NCBI GenBank assembly: GCA_017308515.1
Contig: JAFKEN010000007.1
Location: forward strand, 294,957-358,956
Reading direction: 5' to 3'
From: Actinomycetales bacterium
GTDB lineage: Bacteria; Actinomycetota; Actinomycetes; Actinomycetales; Microbacteriaceae
Length of the DNA stretch: 64,000 bases
A program made the position numbers and the translations under genes. Under the pieces are notes generated by a model. That model was not told the origin of the DNA and searched no databases. It saw nothing but the letters and a program-made list of their open reading frames with translations. Below, piece after piece: positions 40,343 to 49,085 of the stretch (its first letter is position 1; the number at the start of each line of letters is the position of its first letter).

Positions 40343-41776
40343 ATGCGCGATCTCGCCACGCTCGGGCAGCGGATCCGGCACTTCCGCACCGCCGCCGACC
40401 TCACCCTCGATCAACTCGGCGGCGCCGTCGGCACCGCCGCGAGCCAGCTCTCGCTCATGGAGAACGGCAAGCGCGAGCCGCGGCTGTCGCTGCTGACGGC
40501 GATCGCCGAGCAGCTCGGGGTGAGCGTCGCCGACCTCCTCGACGAGCGGCCGCCGACCGAGCGCGCCGCGCTCGAGATCGAGCTCGACCGCGCGCAGGAG
40601 GCCCCCGCCTACGCGGCCCTCGGGCTGCCGACCGTGCGGGCCGGGCGCACGATGCCCGACGACACCCTCAAGGCGCTCGTGGGGCTGCACCGCGAACTCG
40701 ACCGGCGCGCGCGCGAGGCGATCGCCACCCCGGAGGAGGCGCGGCGGGCGAACACCGAACTGCGTTCGTGGATGCGCGCGCGCGACCACCACATCCCCGA
40801 GATCGAGACGCTCGCGCAGGACGCGATCGACGGCGTCGGCCACGGCGGCGGCGCCATCACCCACCGCGAGGTGAGCCGGCTCGCCGAGCGGCTCGGGTTC
40901 GAGCTCGTCTACGTGCACGACCTGCCGCATTCGGCCCGCTCGGTTACCGACCTCGAGCACGGGCGGATCTACCTGCCGCCCGCCTCGATCCCCGGCGGTC
41001 ACGGGCTGCGCTCGATGGCGCTGCAGGCGATGGCGCACGTGCTGCTCGAGCACGAGGCGCCCACGAGCTACGCGGAGTTCCTGCGGCAGCGACTGGAGAT
41101 CAACTACTTCGCGGCCGCCGCGCTCATGCCGATGCGGCAGTCGCTCGAGTTCCTGCGCGCCGCGAAGGACGACCGCAACATCGCCGTCGAGGACTTCCGC
41201 GACGCGTTCGGGGTGACGCACGAGGCCGCGGCGCTGCGGTTCATGAACCTCGCGACCGTGCACCTCGACATGCCCGTGCACTTCCTCCGCGTGAGCGACG
41301 ACGGCGCGATCGCGAAGGCGTACGAGAACGACGGGCTGCCGCTGCCGGTCGACGTCACGGGATCCATCGAGGGAGAGATCGTGTGCCGCCAGTGGTCGGC
41401 GCGCGCCGCCTTCGCCCGCACCGCGCGGACGACGGAGTACTACCAGTACACCGACACCCCGGCGGGCACCTTCTTCGAGTCGACCCAGACCGGCACCTCG
41501 TCGAGCGAGGAGTTCTCGATCACGATCGGGGTGCCGTTCGCGCAGTCGAAGTGGTTCCGGGGCCGGGAGACGACGGTGCGGCTGTCGTCACGCTGCCCCG
41601 CACCCGACTGCTGCACGAGCCCGCCCGGTGACCTGGCGACCCAGTGGCGCGGCAAGGCGTGGTCGAGCGCCAAGGTGCACGCGCACATCTTCTCGCCGCT
41701 GCCCTCGGGCACCTTCCCGGGCGTCGACGACCGGGAGCTGTTCGAGTTCCTCGAGGCGCACGCGCCGCGCGCCTGA
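40343..41776 (+). CDS. XRE-family regulator of the RamB/ScfR (short-chain fatty acid) type
   Basis: 477 aa. An N-terminal HTH_3 domain (about 8-66) has LDQLGGAVGTAASQLSLMENG and REPRLSLLTAIAEQLGVSV. A central IrrE-like (DUF955) region (about 180-310) has the zinc-peptidase helix appearing as LQAMAHVLLEHEAP, where the canonical HExxH is not intact. The C-terminal DUF2083 region (about 320-470) carries four Cys (SRCPAPDCC) and a PFAQSKWFRGR segment. This architecture is that of Corynebacterium RamB and Mycobacterium homologues, which sense acetyl-CoA/propionyl-CoA-type intermediates. It is adjacent to and divergent from pckG. Confidence 0.88.
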   Translation: MRDLATLGQRIRHFRTAADLTLDQLGGAVGTAASQLSLMENGKREPRLSLLTAIAEQLGVSVADLLDERPPTERAALEIELDRAQEAPAYAALGLPTVRAGRTMPDDTLKALVGLHRELDRRAREAIATPEEARRANTELRSWMRARDHHIPEIETLAQDAIDGVGHGGGAITHREVSRLAERLGFELVYVHDLPHSARSVTDLEHGRIYLPPASIPGGHGLRSMALQAMAHVLLEHEAPTSYAEFLRQRLEINYFAAAALMPMRQSLEFLRAAKDDRNIAVEDFRDAFGVTHEAAALRFMNLATVHLDMPVHFLRVSDDGAIAKAYENDGLPLPVDVTGSIEGEIVCRQWSARAAFARTARTTEYYQYTDTPAGTFFESTQTGTSSSEEFSITIGVPFAQSKWFRGRETTVRLSSRCPAPDCCTSPPGDLATQWRGKAWSSAKVHAHIFSPLPSGTFPGVDDRELFEFLEAHAPRA

Positions 41777-41796
41777 CGTGCGGGGCGGTGCCCCGT

Positions 41797-41880
41797 GGCG
41801 TGCGGTGGCCCGTGGCGGGCGGCGCTCCGTGGCGTGCGGCGCTCCGCGGCGTGCGGTGGCCCATGGCGGGCGAGGCTCCG
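41797..41880 (+). repeat. Pair of 33-bp direct repeats (51-bp period)
   Basis: Copies at 41797-41829 and 41848-41880 are identical at 30 of 33 positions. A truncated copy starting GGCGTGCGG with the CGCTCCG end lies between them at 41831-41846. The unit is purely GC-rich. Confidence 0.7.
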
Positions 41881-41934
41881 CGGCGGGGCGCCCCGCAGCG
41901 GGTGGCGCCCCGGGGTGGGGTCCCTTTCTGACGA

Positions 41935-42028
41935 TGTCGAACGATCTCGACACCCGAGGCCCGGTCGTGTCGAATGATCTCGACACCGGAGCGCGACCTC
42001 GGTGCCCCGCGGTGTCGAGATCGTTCGA
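41935..42028. repeat. Three copies of a palindromic element (TGTCGA-N6-TCGACA type)
   Basis: Two direct copies at 41935-41954 and 41968-41987 differ at one base (AAC versus AAT in the centre). A third copy, matching the first, is inverted at 42011-42028. Each is an imperfect palindrome with arms TGTCGA/TCGACA. It lies between convergent genes, so it could act as a folded 3' end or a binding site. Confidence 0.75.
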
Positions 42029-42115
42029 CGTCGTCGAATGAGTACCCGTCGGAGGGGGCGCCAGGAACACGCGCTCCGGCGTCCGCCGCACGCGACCGTC
42101 GCGCGGCCGCCGCGC

Positions 42116-42187
42116 CGCACGCAGAGCGCCGGGCGCCGAGCGCCGGGCACCGCACGCCGAGCGCCGAGCGCCGCACGCCGAGCGCCG
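42116..42187 (+). repeat. Three copies of a 16-bp GC-rich repeat
   Basis: CGCACGCCGAGCGCCG occurs at 42151-42166 and 42172-42187 (21-base period), with a one-mismatch copy at 42116-42131. Low-complexity spacing between them is also built of GCCGAGC units. Confidence 0.65.
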
Positions 42188-42193
42188 TCGGAT

Positions 42194-43387
42194 CTAGCTC
42201 TCGCCCGCCTCCGCGGCCGGCTTCGGCAGCCGCCGCACGCGCGCCCGGCGCTTGCGGGTGGGCACCATCGAGCGCATCTCGTCGAGTTTGCCGAAGCAGA
42301 GCAGGCGGTCGCCATCCTGCAGCACCTGGGAGCGGCGCGGGTTGGGGATCACCGTCGAGCCGCGGTTGAGCGTGAGGACCGTGATGTCGCGCTCGAGCAG
42401 GCCCGAGTCCCCGATCGACGTGCCGACGATGCCCGCGCCGGGCTGTACGAGCAGCTCCGCGACGCCGTAGCCGGTCGAGACGGCGAGCCGCTGGCGCACG
42501 TCGATGTCGGGGAAGGCGACCTCGCCCTGGATGTAGTCGATGATCGCGCCCGCGACGTCGAGGCCGGTCGCGAGCTCGATCCCCTGCAGACCGGGCGTCG
42601 AGTTGACCTCCATGACGAGCGGGCCCTCGTCGCTCTCGAGCATGTCGACGCCCGCGACCCGCAGGCCCATGATCTGCGCCGAGCGCACGGCGACCCGCTC
42701 GTACTCCGCCGAGAGGGCGACCCGCTCGACCGTGCCGCCGCGGTGCACGTTGGAGCGGAACTCGTCGCCCACCGCCTGGCGGCGCATCGCGGCGACGACG
42801 CGATCCCCGACGACGAGGGCGCGGATGTCCTTGCCGCGGCTCTCCGCGATGAACTTCTGGATCAGCACGTTCTGGTTCGTCGAATGCAGGGTCTCGATGA
42901 TCGCCTCGGCGACCTTCGCCTGCGGCGCGAGGATCACCCCGATGCCCTGCGTGCCCTCGAGCAGCTTGATCACGACGGGCGCCCCGCCGACGGCCTCGAT
43001 CGCGGGCCGCACGTCGGCGCGGTTGCGCACGAAGGCCGTCGGCGGCATCGCGATGTCGTGCCGCGACAGGATCTGCAGCGCTCGCAGCTTGTCGCGCGCG
43101 TTGCCGATGCCGCTCGCGGTGTTCGGGGTGTAGACGTCCATCTGCTCGAACTGCCGCACCACGGCGGTGCCGTAGTAGGTGATCGAGTTGCCGATGCGGG
43201 GCAGGATCGCGTCGTAGCTCGACAGCGGCTGGCCCCGGAAGCGCAGGTCGGGTTCCGGCCCGGCGAGGTCGATCGCGAAGCGCAGCGTGTTGAGCACCTT
43301 GACCTCGTGGCCGCGGTCGATCGCGGCCTCGCGCAGACGGATCGTCGAGTACGCGCGCGGGGCGCGGGAGAGGATCGCGAGCTTCAT
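42194..43387 (-). CDS. rimK: RimK-type ATP-grasp glutamate ligase fused to a TrkA-C domain
   Basis: 397 aa from ATG 43387. Residues 1-290 match RimK: the N-terminal ILSRAPRAYSTIRL, FRGQPLSSYDAILPRIG, the ATP-grasp lysine/Gly loop VVIKLLEGTQGIGVI, DIRALVVGDRVVAAMRR and the metal motif LVMEVNSTPGLQGIE. RimK adds glutamates to ribosomal protein S6 or makes poly-glutamate. Residues about 305-368 look like a TrkA-C (RCK_C) domain (AELLVQPGAGIVGTSIGDSG then VLQDGDRLLCFG), normally a ligand-sensing part of K+ channel regulators. The usual RimK is about 300 aa. It is divergent from the rimB-like gene. Confidence 0.88.
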   Translation of the reverse strand: MKLAILSRAPRAYSTIRLREAAIDRGHEVKVLNTLRFAIDLAGPEPDLRFRGQPLSSYDAILPRIGNSITYYGTAVVRQFEQMDVYTPNTASGIGNARDKLRALQILSRHDIAMPPTAFVRNRADVRPAIEAVGGAPVVIKLLEGTQGIGVILAPQAKVAEAIIETLHSTNQNVLIQKFIAESRGKDIRALVVGDRVVAAMRRQAVGDEFRSNVHRGGTVERVALSAEYERVAVRSAQIMGLRVAGVDMLESDEGPLVMEVNSTPGLQGIELATGLDVAGAIIDYIQGEVAFPDIDVRQRLAVSTGYGVAELLVQPGAGIVGTSIGDSGLLERDITVLTLNRGSTVIPNPRRSQVLQDGDRLLCFGKLDEMRSMVPTRKRRARVRRLPKPAAEAGES

Positions 43388-43435
43388 CGCTGCGCCGCTC
43401 GCCGCGGACGGAGCCGAGGTGCTCTCGAGGCCTGA

Positions 43436-43441
43436 CAGACT
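43436..43441 (+). promoter_or_regulatory. -10-like element of leaderless promoter for the rimB-like gene
   Basis: CAGACT ends 6 bases before GTG 43448. Only two of the three most conserved -10 positions match, so it is weaker than the others. Confidence 0.4.
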
Positions 43442-43447
43442 GACGGG

Positions 43448-43924
43448 GTGGAGCGCACGGCTCATTCCAGCACACCCGTCGGGTGGCGCGAATGGGTGGG
43501 GCTGCCCGGCGTCGGGGTGCCGTGGATCAAGGCCAAGCTCGACACCGGGGCGCGCAGCTCGACGGTGCACGCCTTCGACGTCGAGGAGTTCACCGAGGGC
43601 GGCGTCGACCGGGTGCGGTTCCGCATCCGGCCTTGGCAGGACAGCGCCGAGGACATCGTCGAGACCGTCTGCGACGTGCACGACCGCCGGCGCATCCGCA
43701 GTTCCTCCGGGCACGCCGAGCACCGCGTCGTCGTGCTGCTCGACGTCGCGCTCGCGGGGCGCACCGTGAGCGCCGAGGTCACCCTCACCAACCGCGACGC
43801 GATGGGCTTCCGCATGCTCATCGGACGTCAGGCGCTGCGGCAGGGCTTCGTCGTCGATCCCGGCCGCTCGTTCCTGGGCGGTCGCGCGCCGAAGGACGTG
43901 CGGCGGCTCAACCGCGGCCGCTGA
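43448..43924 (+). CDS. rimB: RimB-like retropepsin-fold protease (RimK partner)
   Basis: 158 aa from GTG 43448. The single aspartic-protease motif D32-T-G-A is in AKLDTGARSST, followed by flap-like strands. The conserved FRMLIGRQALRQGFVVDP at about 121-138 matches the COG4067/RimB family. In Pseudomonas the partner of RimK removes or trims the glutamate tails (published family knowledge, not seen here). The divergent arrangement with rimK across 60 bases suggests co-regulation. Confidence 0.85.
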   Translation: MERTAHSSTPVGWREWVGLPGVGVPWIKAKLDTGARSSTVHAFDVEEFTEGGVDRVRFRIRPWQDSAEDIVETVCDVHDRRRIRSSSGHAEHRVVVLLDVALAGRTVSAEVTLTNRDAMGFRMLIGRQALRQGFVVDPGRSFLGGRAPKDVRRLNRGR

Positions 43925-43956
43925 GGCGCGGGCACGGAGACGGGCGCCGAGGTGGG

Positions 43957-44032
43957 TGGTGCGTCTGAGAGGATTCGAACCTCCGACACCTGCCTCCGGA
44001 GGGCAGTGCTCTATCCACTGAGCTACAGACGC
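43957..44032 (-). tRNA. tRNA-Arg (anticodon CCG)
   Basis: On the minus strand the 76-base molecule folds fully. The 7-bp acceptor stem is GCGTCTG with CAGACGC. The D-arm is GCTC-AGTGGATA-GAGC, and the anticodon stem CTGCC/GGCAG has loop CTCCGGA and anticodon CCG (reads CGG, Arg). The T-arm loop is TTCGAAT. The discriminator A and CCA are encoded (43957-43960). It lies between the rimB-like gene and a transglutaminase-like gene. Confidence 0.97.
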
Positions 44033-44089
44033 GGACGGCTCCCAGGGTATCCCATGCCGCCGGGACTGCCCCGCGGATCCGCACGCCGG

Positions 44090-44095
44090 TAGCGT
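44090..44095 (+). promoter_or_regulatory. -10 element of leaderless promoter for the transglutaminase-like gene
   Basis: TAGCGT ends 7 bases before ATG 44103; no Shine-Dalgarno. Confidence 0.5.
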
Positions 44096-44102
44096 TCGCC
44101 CC

Positions 44103-44921
44103 ATGAGCGAGCCCGCCGACCCGCCCCGTCGTGAGGTCGGCGCGCACATCGCGTTCCGCGTCGAGGACCCGACCGAGTTCGTGCTCGCGATCGAGACCGC
44201 CGACGGCGTGCCGCTCGTCGCCGAGACCTTCGAGGTCCGGCACGGGGGATCCCCGCTCGCCACCCGCGAGGAACGCGACGAGGCCGGCACCCGGCTGCGC
44301 GTCTTCGCCGCCGCCACCGGCACCGTCGAGATCACCTACTCGGCGGTCGCGGAGGGGCGGGCGCGCCCGCTGCCGGCGACCGCCATCGAGCTCGTGCGCG
44401 CGCTCCGCCCGAGCCGGTACGTGCCCTCCGACGCGCTCACCGACCTCGCGCGCGGCGAGTTCCCCGGCCTCGACGGCGCCGCGCTCGTGCGGGCGGTCGG
44501 CGCGTGGGTGCACGAGCGGCTCGAGTACCGCGCCGAGGCGAGCGCGCCGACCGGGGGAGCGCTCGAGACGCTCGACGCGGGCGCGGGCGTGTGCCGCGAC
44601 TTCGCGCACGTCACGGCGGGGCTGCTGCGCGCCCTCGACGTGCCGGCGCGCCTGGTCTCCGTCTACGCGCCCGAGCTCGAGCCGATGGACTTCCACGCGG
44701 TCGTCGAGGCGTGGATCGAGCAGCGCTGGGTCGTGGTCGACTCCACCCGGCTCGCCCCGCGATCCGGCCTGCTCCGGGTCGCCACGGGACGCGACGCCGC
44801 CGACACCGCCTGGGCGACCAACACGCTCGCCGACGTCGAGCTCCTGAGCCTCGAGGTGGAGGCGCGCGCGGCCGCTCCGCTGACGCCCGACGACCCCGAG
44901 GAGCTCGTCGAGCTCGGGTGA
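44103..44921 (+). CDS. Transglutaminase-like cysteine hydrolase
   Basis: 272 aa. The first about 110 residues form a beta-rich N-terminal domain (BTG_N-like). The catalytic triad is C164 in [12 protein letters not shown]198 in [10 protein letters not shown] and D213 in WVVVDSTRL. The family contains peptidases and amidases; circularly permuted protein cross-linkers are a minority. There is no signal peptide, so it is cytoplasmic. It is followed by argS after 35 bases, but argS has its own -10. Confidence 0.88.
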   Translation: MSEPADPPRREVGAHIAFRVEDPTEFVLAIETADGVPLVAETFEVRHGGSPLATREERDEAGTRLRVFAAATGTVEITYSAVAEGRARPLPATAIELVRALRPSRYVPSDALTDLARGEFPGLDGAALVRAVGAWVHERLEYRAEASAPTGGALETLDAGAGVCRDFAHVTAGLLRALDVPARLVSVYAPELEPMDFHAVVEAWIEQRWVVVDSTRLAPRSGLLRVATGRDAADTAWATNTLADVELLSLEVEARAAAPLTPDDPEELVELG

Positions 44922-44942
44922 GCCGGCCGCCCGGCCAGCGCC

Positions 44943-44948
44943 TACGCT
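44943..44948 (+). promoter_or_regulatory. -10 element of leaderless promoter for argS
   Basis: TACGCT ends 8 bases before GTG 44957; no Shine-Dalgarno. Confidence 0.45.
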
Positions 44949-44956
44949 TGAGGCTC

Positions 44957-46618
44957 GTGGACCCCGCCGAACTCGCCGCCCAGCTTCTCGACGTCGTGCG
45001 CGCCGAGGCGGCCGCGGCGGGGGCCGACCCGGAGTCGATCGTCCCGGAAGACGTGCCCGTCGAGCGCCCGCGCGACCGTGACCACGGCGACTGGGCCACG
45101 AGCGCCGCGCTCAAGCTCGGCAAGCGGATCGGGCGGAACCCGCGCGAGTTCGCGCAGGCGATCGCCGAGGCGCTGGCGAGCCGCGAGGGGATCGCCGAGG
45201 CGAGCGTCGCGGGCCCCGGCTTCGTGAACATCCGCCTCGAGGCCGCGGCCGCGGGGGCGCTCGCCGCGCGCATCCTCGAGGAGGGCGAGCACTACGGCCG
45301 CGGCACGCTCTTCGACGGCGTGACCATCAACCTCGAGTTCGTCTCGGCCAACCCGACCGGCCCGATGCACCTCGGCGGGGCGCGCTGGGCCGCCGTCGGC
45401 GACTCGCTCGCCCGCGTGCTCGACGCGCAGGGCGCCCTCGTCACGCGCGAGTACTACTTCAACGACCACGGCGCGCAGATCGACCGGTTCGCGCGTTCGC
45501 TCGTCGCCGCCCACCGCGGGGAGCCGACCCCGGAGGACGGCTACGGCGGCAGCTACATCCTCGACATCGCGGCGCGCGTCGAGGTCGACTACCCCGGCGA
45601 CCTCGACGCGCTGCCGCGCGAACAGCAGCAGGAGACCTTCCGCGAGCTCGGCGTCGGCCTCATGTTCGACGAGATCAAGGCGAGCCTGCACGAGTTCGGC
45701 GTCGACTTCGACGTCTACTTCCACGAGGACTCGCTGCACGAGTCCGGCAAGGTGCAGCACGCCGTCGACCGCCTGCGCGAGCTCGGCCACATCTTCGAGG
45801 CCGACGGGGCCACCTGGCTGCGCACCACCGACTTCGGCGACGACAAGGACCGCGTCGTCATCAAGAGCGACGGCGAGGGCGCCTACATCTCGGGCGATCT
45901 CGCCTACTACCTCGACAAGCGCGAGCGCGGCTTCGACCGCTGTCTCATCATCCTCGGCGCCGACCACCACGGCTACGTGCAGCGCATGATGGCGATGTGC
46001 GCCGCCTTCGGCGACACCCCGCACGTCAACCTCGAGATCCTCATCGGCCAGCTCGTCAATCTCGTGCGCGAGGGGGAGCCGGTGCGCATGAGCAAGCGCG
46101 CCGGCACCATCGTGACGATGGAGGATCTCGTCGACGCGGTCGGCGTCGACGCCGCGCGCTATGCGCTCGTGCGCAGCCCGATCGACACGAGCATCGACAT
46201 CGACCTCGACCTGCTCGCCAAGCGGACGAACGACAACCCCGTCTTCTACGTGCAGTACGCGCACGCCCGCACCCGCGCCGTCGCGCGCAACGCGGCCGAG
46301 GCCGGTGTCGACCGCAGCGCCTTCGAGCCGGCGCTGCTGGATCACCCGACCGAGACCGCGCTGCTCGGCCGGCTCGCCGACTACCCGCGGGTCGCGCTCC
46401 AGGCCGCCGAGCTGCGCGAGCCGCACCGGATCGCCCGCTCCCTCGAGGAGCTCGCCGGCGACTACCACCGCTGGTACGACGCGTGCCGCGTGATCCCGCT
46501 CGGCGAGGAGCCGATCGGCGACGTGCACCGCACCCGTCTCGCCCTCAACGAGGCGACCTCCCAGGTGCTGCGCAACGGTCTCGGCCTGCTCGGCGTCGCC
46601 GCGCCGGAGAGGATGTGA
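44957..46618 (+). CDS. argS: Arginyl-tRNA synthetase
   Basis: 553 aa from GTG 44957. The class I signature HIGH appears as HLGG in [16 protein letters not shown], and KMSKS as VRMSKRAGT. The N-terminal add-1 domain (about 1-100) has [13 protein letters not shown], and the C-terminal anticodon-binding domain includes [11 protein letters not shown]. Length is typical (550-560). It charges tRNA-Arg; one such tRNA (CCG) is encoded 0.9 kb away. Confidence 0.97.
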   Translation: MDPAELAAQLLDVVRAEAAAAGADPESIVPEDVPVERPRDRDHGDWATSAALKLGKRIGRNPREFAQAIAEALASREGIAEASVAGPGFVNIRLEAAAAGALAARILEEGEHYGRGTLFDGVTINLEFVSANPTGPMHLGGARWAAVGDSLARVLDAQGALVTREYYFNDHGAQIDRFARSLVAAHRGEPTPEDGYGGSYILDIAARVEVDYPGDLDALPREQQQETFRELGVGLMFDEIKASLHEFGVDFDVYFHEDSLHESGKVQHAVDRLRELGHIFEADGATWLRTTDFGDDKDRVVIKSDGEGAYISGDLAYYLDKRERGFDRCLIILGADHHGYVQRMMAMCAAFGDTPHVNLEILIGQLVNLVREGEPVRMSKRAGTIVTMEDLVDAVGVDAARYALVRSPIDTSIDIDLDLLAKRTNDNPVFYVQYAHARTRAVARNAAEAGVDRSAFEPALLDHPTETALLGRLADYPRVALQAAELREPHRIARSLEELAGDYHRWYDACRVIPLGEEPIGDVHRTRLALNEATSQVLRNGLGLLGVAAPERM

Positions 46619-46620
46619 CG

Positions 46621-47505
46621 GTGCCCGACTCCGCCGCGCCGACCCCCGAGCCCTCGCCCGAGGCACCGGTGACCGGAACCGTCGCGAGCTCCACCGAGCC
46701 CGAGCCGCTGATGCCGCCGCGACGGCGGCGCAGCACCGCGCGGCGCGTGCTCATCGCGGTGATCGTGGTCGGGGTCGTGCTCGTGCTGCTGCTCATCGCG
46801 GCCGTCGTCGCGGAGGGTCTGGCGCGCAGCCGGGCCGCCGGCGAGGTGGAGGACCGGATGCGCACCGCCCTCGGGCTGTCCGCCGACGCCGAGATCGACA
46901 CCCGTATCGCGGCCGACCGCCCGCTGCTGCTGCAGCTCGCCGGCGGTGCGCTCGACCGCGTCGACGTCGACGTGCCGCGCTACGGCGCGCAGGGACTCGT
47001 CGGCGATCTCGCCCTGACCGCCGAGGGAGTGCCGCTCTCCGAGACCGGATCGATCACGCGTCTCGACCTCGAGTACCGCGTCGCCGAGGCCGACCTCGAC
47101 GCGATCGCGGGCTCGCTGACCGGGCTCGACACCGACTCGGTGACGCTCGAGGCCCCGGAGATCCGGGTCGGCACCTCGCTCACCGTGCTCGGGCTCGAGA
47201 TCCCGCTCGTGGTCGGGCTGGAGCCCGGCGTCGACGACGGCGCGCTGACCTTCGACCCGACGACGCTGCGCTTCGGTGCGGACGAGATCTCGGTCGCCGA
47301 CCTGCGGGCCAACCCGCTGTTCTCGGGGCTGGCCTCAGCGGTGCTGCAGCAGCAGGAGGTCTGCGTCGCCTCGGGTCTGCCGGCCGCGCTGACGGTGCGC
47401 GAGGCGCGCGTCGACGGCGACGAGCTCGTCATCACGGCCGACGGCGACGACGTCGTGCTGGCCGATCTCGGCACGCCCGGATCCTGCCCCTCGATCGCGC
47501 GCTGA
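46621..47505 (+). CDS. DUF2993 (LmeA-like) membrane-anchored protein
   Basis: 294 aa from GTG 46621, with a GAGAGG Shine-Dalgarno 8 bases upstream inside argS; an alternative GTG at 46615 is closer than the SD allows. A Pro-rich cytoplasmic tail of about 40 residues and one membrane helix (about 44-66) precede the DUF2993 domain. Relatives include Mycobacterium LmeA, which binds phospholipids and affects mannan synthesis. The two cysteines in the C-terminus (EVCVASGL, GSCPS) may pair. Confidence 0.75.
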   Translation: MPDSAAPTPEPSPEAPVTGTVASSTEPEPLMPPRRRRSTARRVLIAVIVVGVVLVLLLIAAVVAEGLARSRAAGEVEDRMRTALGLSADAEIDTRIAADRPLLLQLAGGALDRVDVDVPRYGAQGLVGDLALTAEGVPLSETGSITRLDLEYRVAEADLDAIAGSLTGLDTDSVTLEAPEIRVGTSLTVLGLEIPLVVGLEPGVDDGALTFDPTTLRFGADEISVADLRANPLFSGLASAVLQQQEVCVASGLPAALTVREARVDGDELVITADGDDVVLADLGTPGSCPSIAR

Positions 47506-47525
47506 TCGGCTCGGCGCCGCCCGGC

Positions 47526-47531
47526 TAGCAT
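47526..47531 (+). promoter_or_regulatory. -10 element of lysA-hom-thrCB operon promoter
   Basis: TAGCAT, preceded by GGC, gives a predicted transcription start near 47538 and a leader of about 63 bases to the chosen lysA start. No leader-peptide or attenuator structure was seen. Confidence 0.4.
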
Positions 47532-47600
47532 GGGGGTCGGCTTCAGGGGCCAATCCGGGTCCGCTCGCCCTCAACCGTGACCGTCCTGCACGAGGCCGCT

Positions 47601-49085
47601 GTGACCGCGAACCCGCTCGCCCCCGCGTGGCTGCGCCACCCGGACGATGCGAACGCGCTCGCGACCGGCGTCTGGCCGGCGCGCGCCGAGCGCGGGCAGG
47701 ACGGCGCGCTGCGCCTCGCGGGCGTCGACGTCCGCGCCCTCGCCCGCGAGTACGGCACCCCGCTCGTCGTGATCGACGAGGACGAGGTGCGCGAGCGCGC
47801 GCGCCGCATCCGTGATGCTTTCGCAACCGTCTTCGCCCCTCTCGGCGCCGCGACGCGCGTCTACTATGCCGGGAAGGCGTTCCTCTGCACCGAGGTCGCA
47901 CGCTGGGTCGGCTCGGAAGGGCTGCACCTCGACGTGGCCAGCGGGGGAGAGCTCGCGGTCGCCCGGGCCGCGGGCGTCGACCCCGGCCTGCTGGGGTTCC
48001 ACGGCAACAACAAGAGCCGCGCCGAGATCGCACGTGGTGTCGAGCTCGGCGTGGGCGCGATCGTTCTCGACAGCGTCGTCGAGATCGGTCGCGTTGCCGA
48101 AGCCGCGACCGCCGCGGGTCGCGTGCAGCCGGTGCGGCTGCGGGTCAACTCCGGCGTGCACGCCTCCACCCACGAGTACCTCGCGACCGCGCGCGAGGAC
48201 CAGAAATTCGGGATCGCCCTCGACGCCGCCGAGCAGGCCGTCGCCCTGATCCGCGCCGAGCCCTCGCTGCGCTTCCTGGGCCTGCACTCGCACATCGGTT
48301 CGCAGATCTTCGACGACGCGGGATTCGGCGAGGCCGCCCGCCGGCTGCTCGGCCTGCACGCCCGGTTGCGGGCGGGCGGCGAGGTGCCCGAGCTCAACCT
48401 CGGCGGCGGCTTCGGCATCGCCTACACCGCCGCCGACGATCCCGCCCCGATCGAGGAGATCGCGGCGGGGCTCGCCCGCGTCGTGGGGGAGACCTGCGCC
48501 GAGCTCGGCATCCCGGTGCCCGCGATCTCGATCGAGCCGGGCCGCTGGATCGTCGGCACCGCGGGGGTCACGCTCTACGCGGTCGGCACGACGAAGGACG
48601 TCGAGGTGCCGCTCGCGGCCCCCGACGGCGAGGCCGCGGCCGGCGGGGGCGAGCCCGCGCGCGCGGCCGGCTCGGCGATCCGCCGTTACGTGAGCGTCGA
48701 CGGCGGGATGAGCGACAACATCCGCCCCGCCCTCTACGGCGCCGACTACGCGGCCCGCGTCGCCGATCGCGCGAGCGCCGCCGAGCCCGCCCTGGTGCGC
48801 GTCGTCGGCAGCCACTGCGAGTCGGGCGACATCGTCGTGCGCGCGGAGTACCTCCCCGGCGACGTCGCCCCCGGCGACCTGCTCGCGGTGCCGGTCACGG
48901 GCGCGTACTCGGTGTCGCTCGCGAGCACCTACAACTACCTGCCCCGCCCCGCCGTCGTCGCCGTGCGCGACGGCGCCGCGCGGGTGCTCATCCGTCGCGA
49001 GACCCTGGACGACCTCCTCGCCCGCGACCTCGGGGCGGGGGCCCACGAGGCCCCCGCCGACCCCACGAGAGGAGCTCCCGCATGA
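47601..49085 (+). CDS. lysA: Diaminopimelate decarboxylase
   Basis: 494 aa from GTG 47601, which has a GAGG Shine-Dalgarno 5 bases before it and matches the family's usual beginning (TANPLAPAWL). A GTG at 47577 would add 8 residues but has no Shine-Dalgarno. PLP lysine in YYAGKAFLC, the HSHIGSQI histidine segment, NLGGGFGIAY and the C-terminal catalytic CESGDIV are all present. It makes L-lysine from meso-DAP. The next gene hom overlaps it by 4 bases, so lysine and threonine branches are co-expressed. Confidence 0.95.
   Translation: MTANPLAPAWLRHPDDANALATGVWPARAERGQDGALRLAGVDVRALAREYGTPLVVIDEDEVRERARRIRDAFATVFAPLGAATRVYYAGKAFLCTEVARWVGSEGLHLDVASGGELAVARAAGVDPGLLGFHGNNKSRAEIARGVELGVGAIVLDSVVEIGRVAEAATAAGRVQPVRLRVNSGVHASTHEYLATAREDQKFGIALDAAEQAVALIRAEPSLRFLGLHSHIGSQIFDDAGFGEAARRLLGLHARLRAGGEVPELNLGGGFGIAYTAADDPAPIEEIAAGLARVVGETCAELGIPVPAISIEPGRWIVGTAGVTLYAVGTTKDVEVPLAAPDGEAAAGGGEPARAAGSAIRRYVSVDGGMSDNIRPALYGADYAARVADRASAAEPALVRVVGSHCESGDIVVRAEYLPGDVAPGDLLAVPVTGAYSVSLASTYNYLPRPAVVAVRDGAARVLIRRETLDDLLARDLGAGAHEAPADPTRGAPA

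Larger units (their letters stand above)
41777..42193. other. Intergenic region of about 420 bases between convergent genes; repeat-rich, no gene
   Basis: The only gene-free stretch over 300 bases in the window. It contains 33-base direct repeats, three copies of a TGTCGA-type palindromic element, and a short GC-rich direct-repeat block (listed separately). I see no convincing gene, RNA gene or promoter. Open frames run through it in several phases because of the composition, but they have no start/Shine-Dalgarno context or family similarity. Confidence 0.7.

Noticed and set aside
42116-42187. Short regular repeats as a possible CRISPR array
   Set aside because: Units are 16 bases with 5- to 19-base spacers of the same low-complexity sequence, there are only three copies and no cas genes; they are simple GC repeats.
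46615-46617. GTG overlapping the argS stop as the start of the DUF2993 gene
   Set aside because: It would leave the GAGAGG Shine-Dalgarno only two bases away, too close; the GTG at 46621 has 8-base spacing.
47577-47600. Upstream GTG at 47577 as the lysA start
   Set aside because: No Shine-Dalgarno and no -10 at leaderless spacing; the GTG at 47601 has a GAGG site and matches the usual family start.
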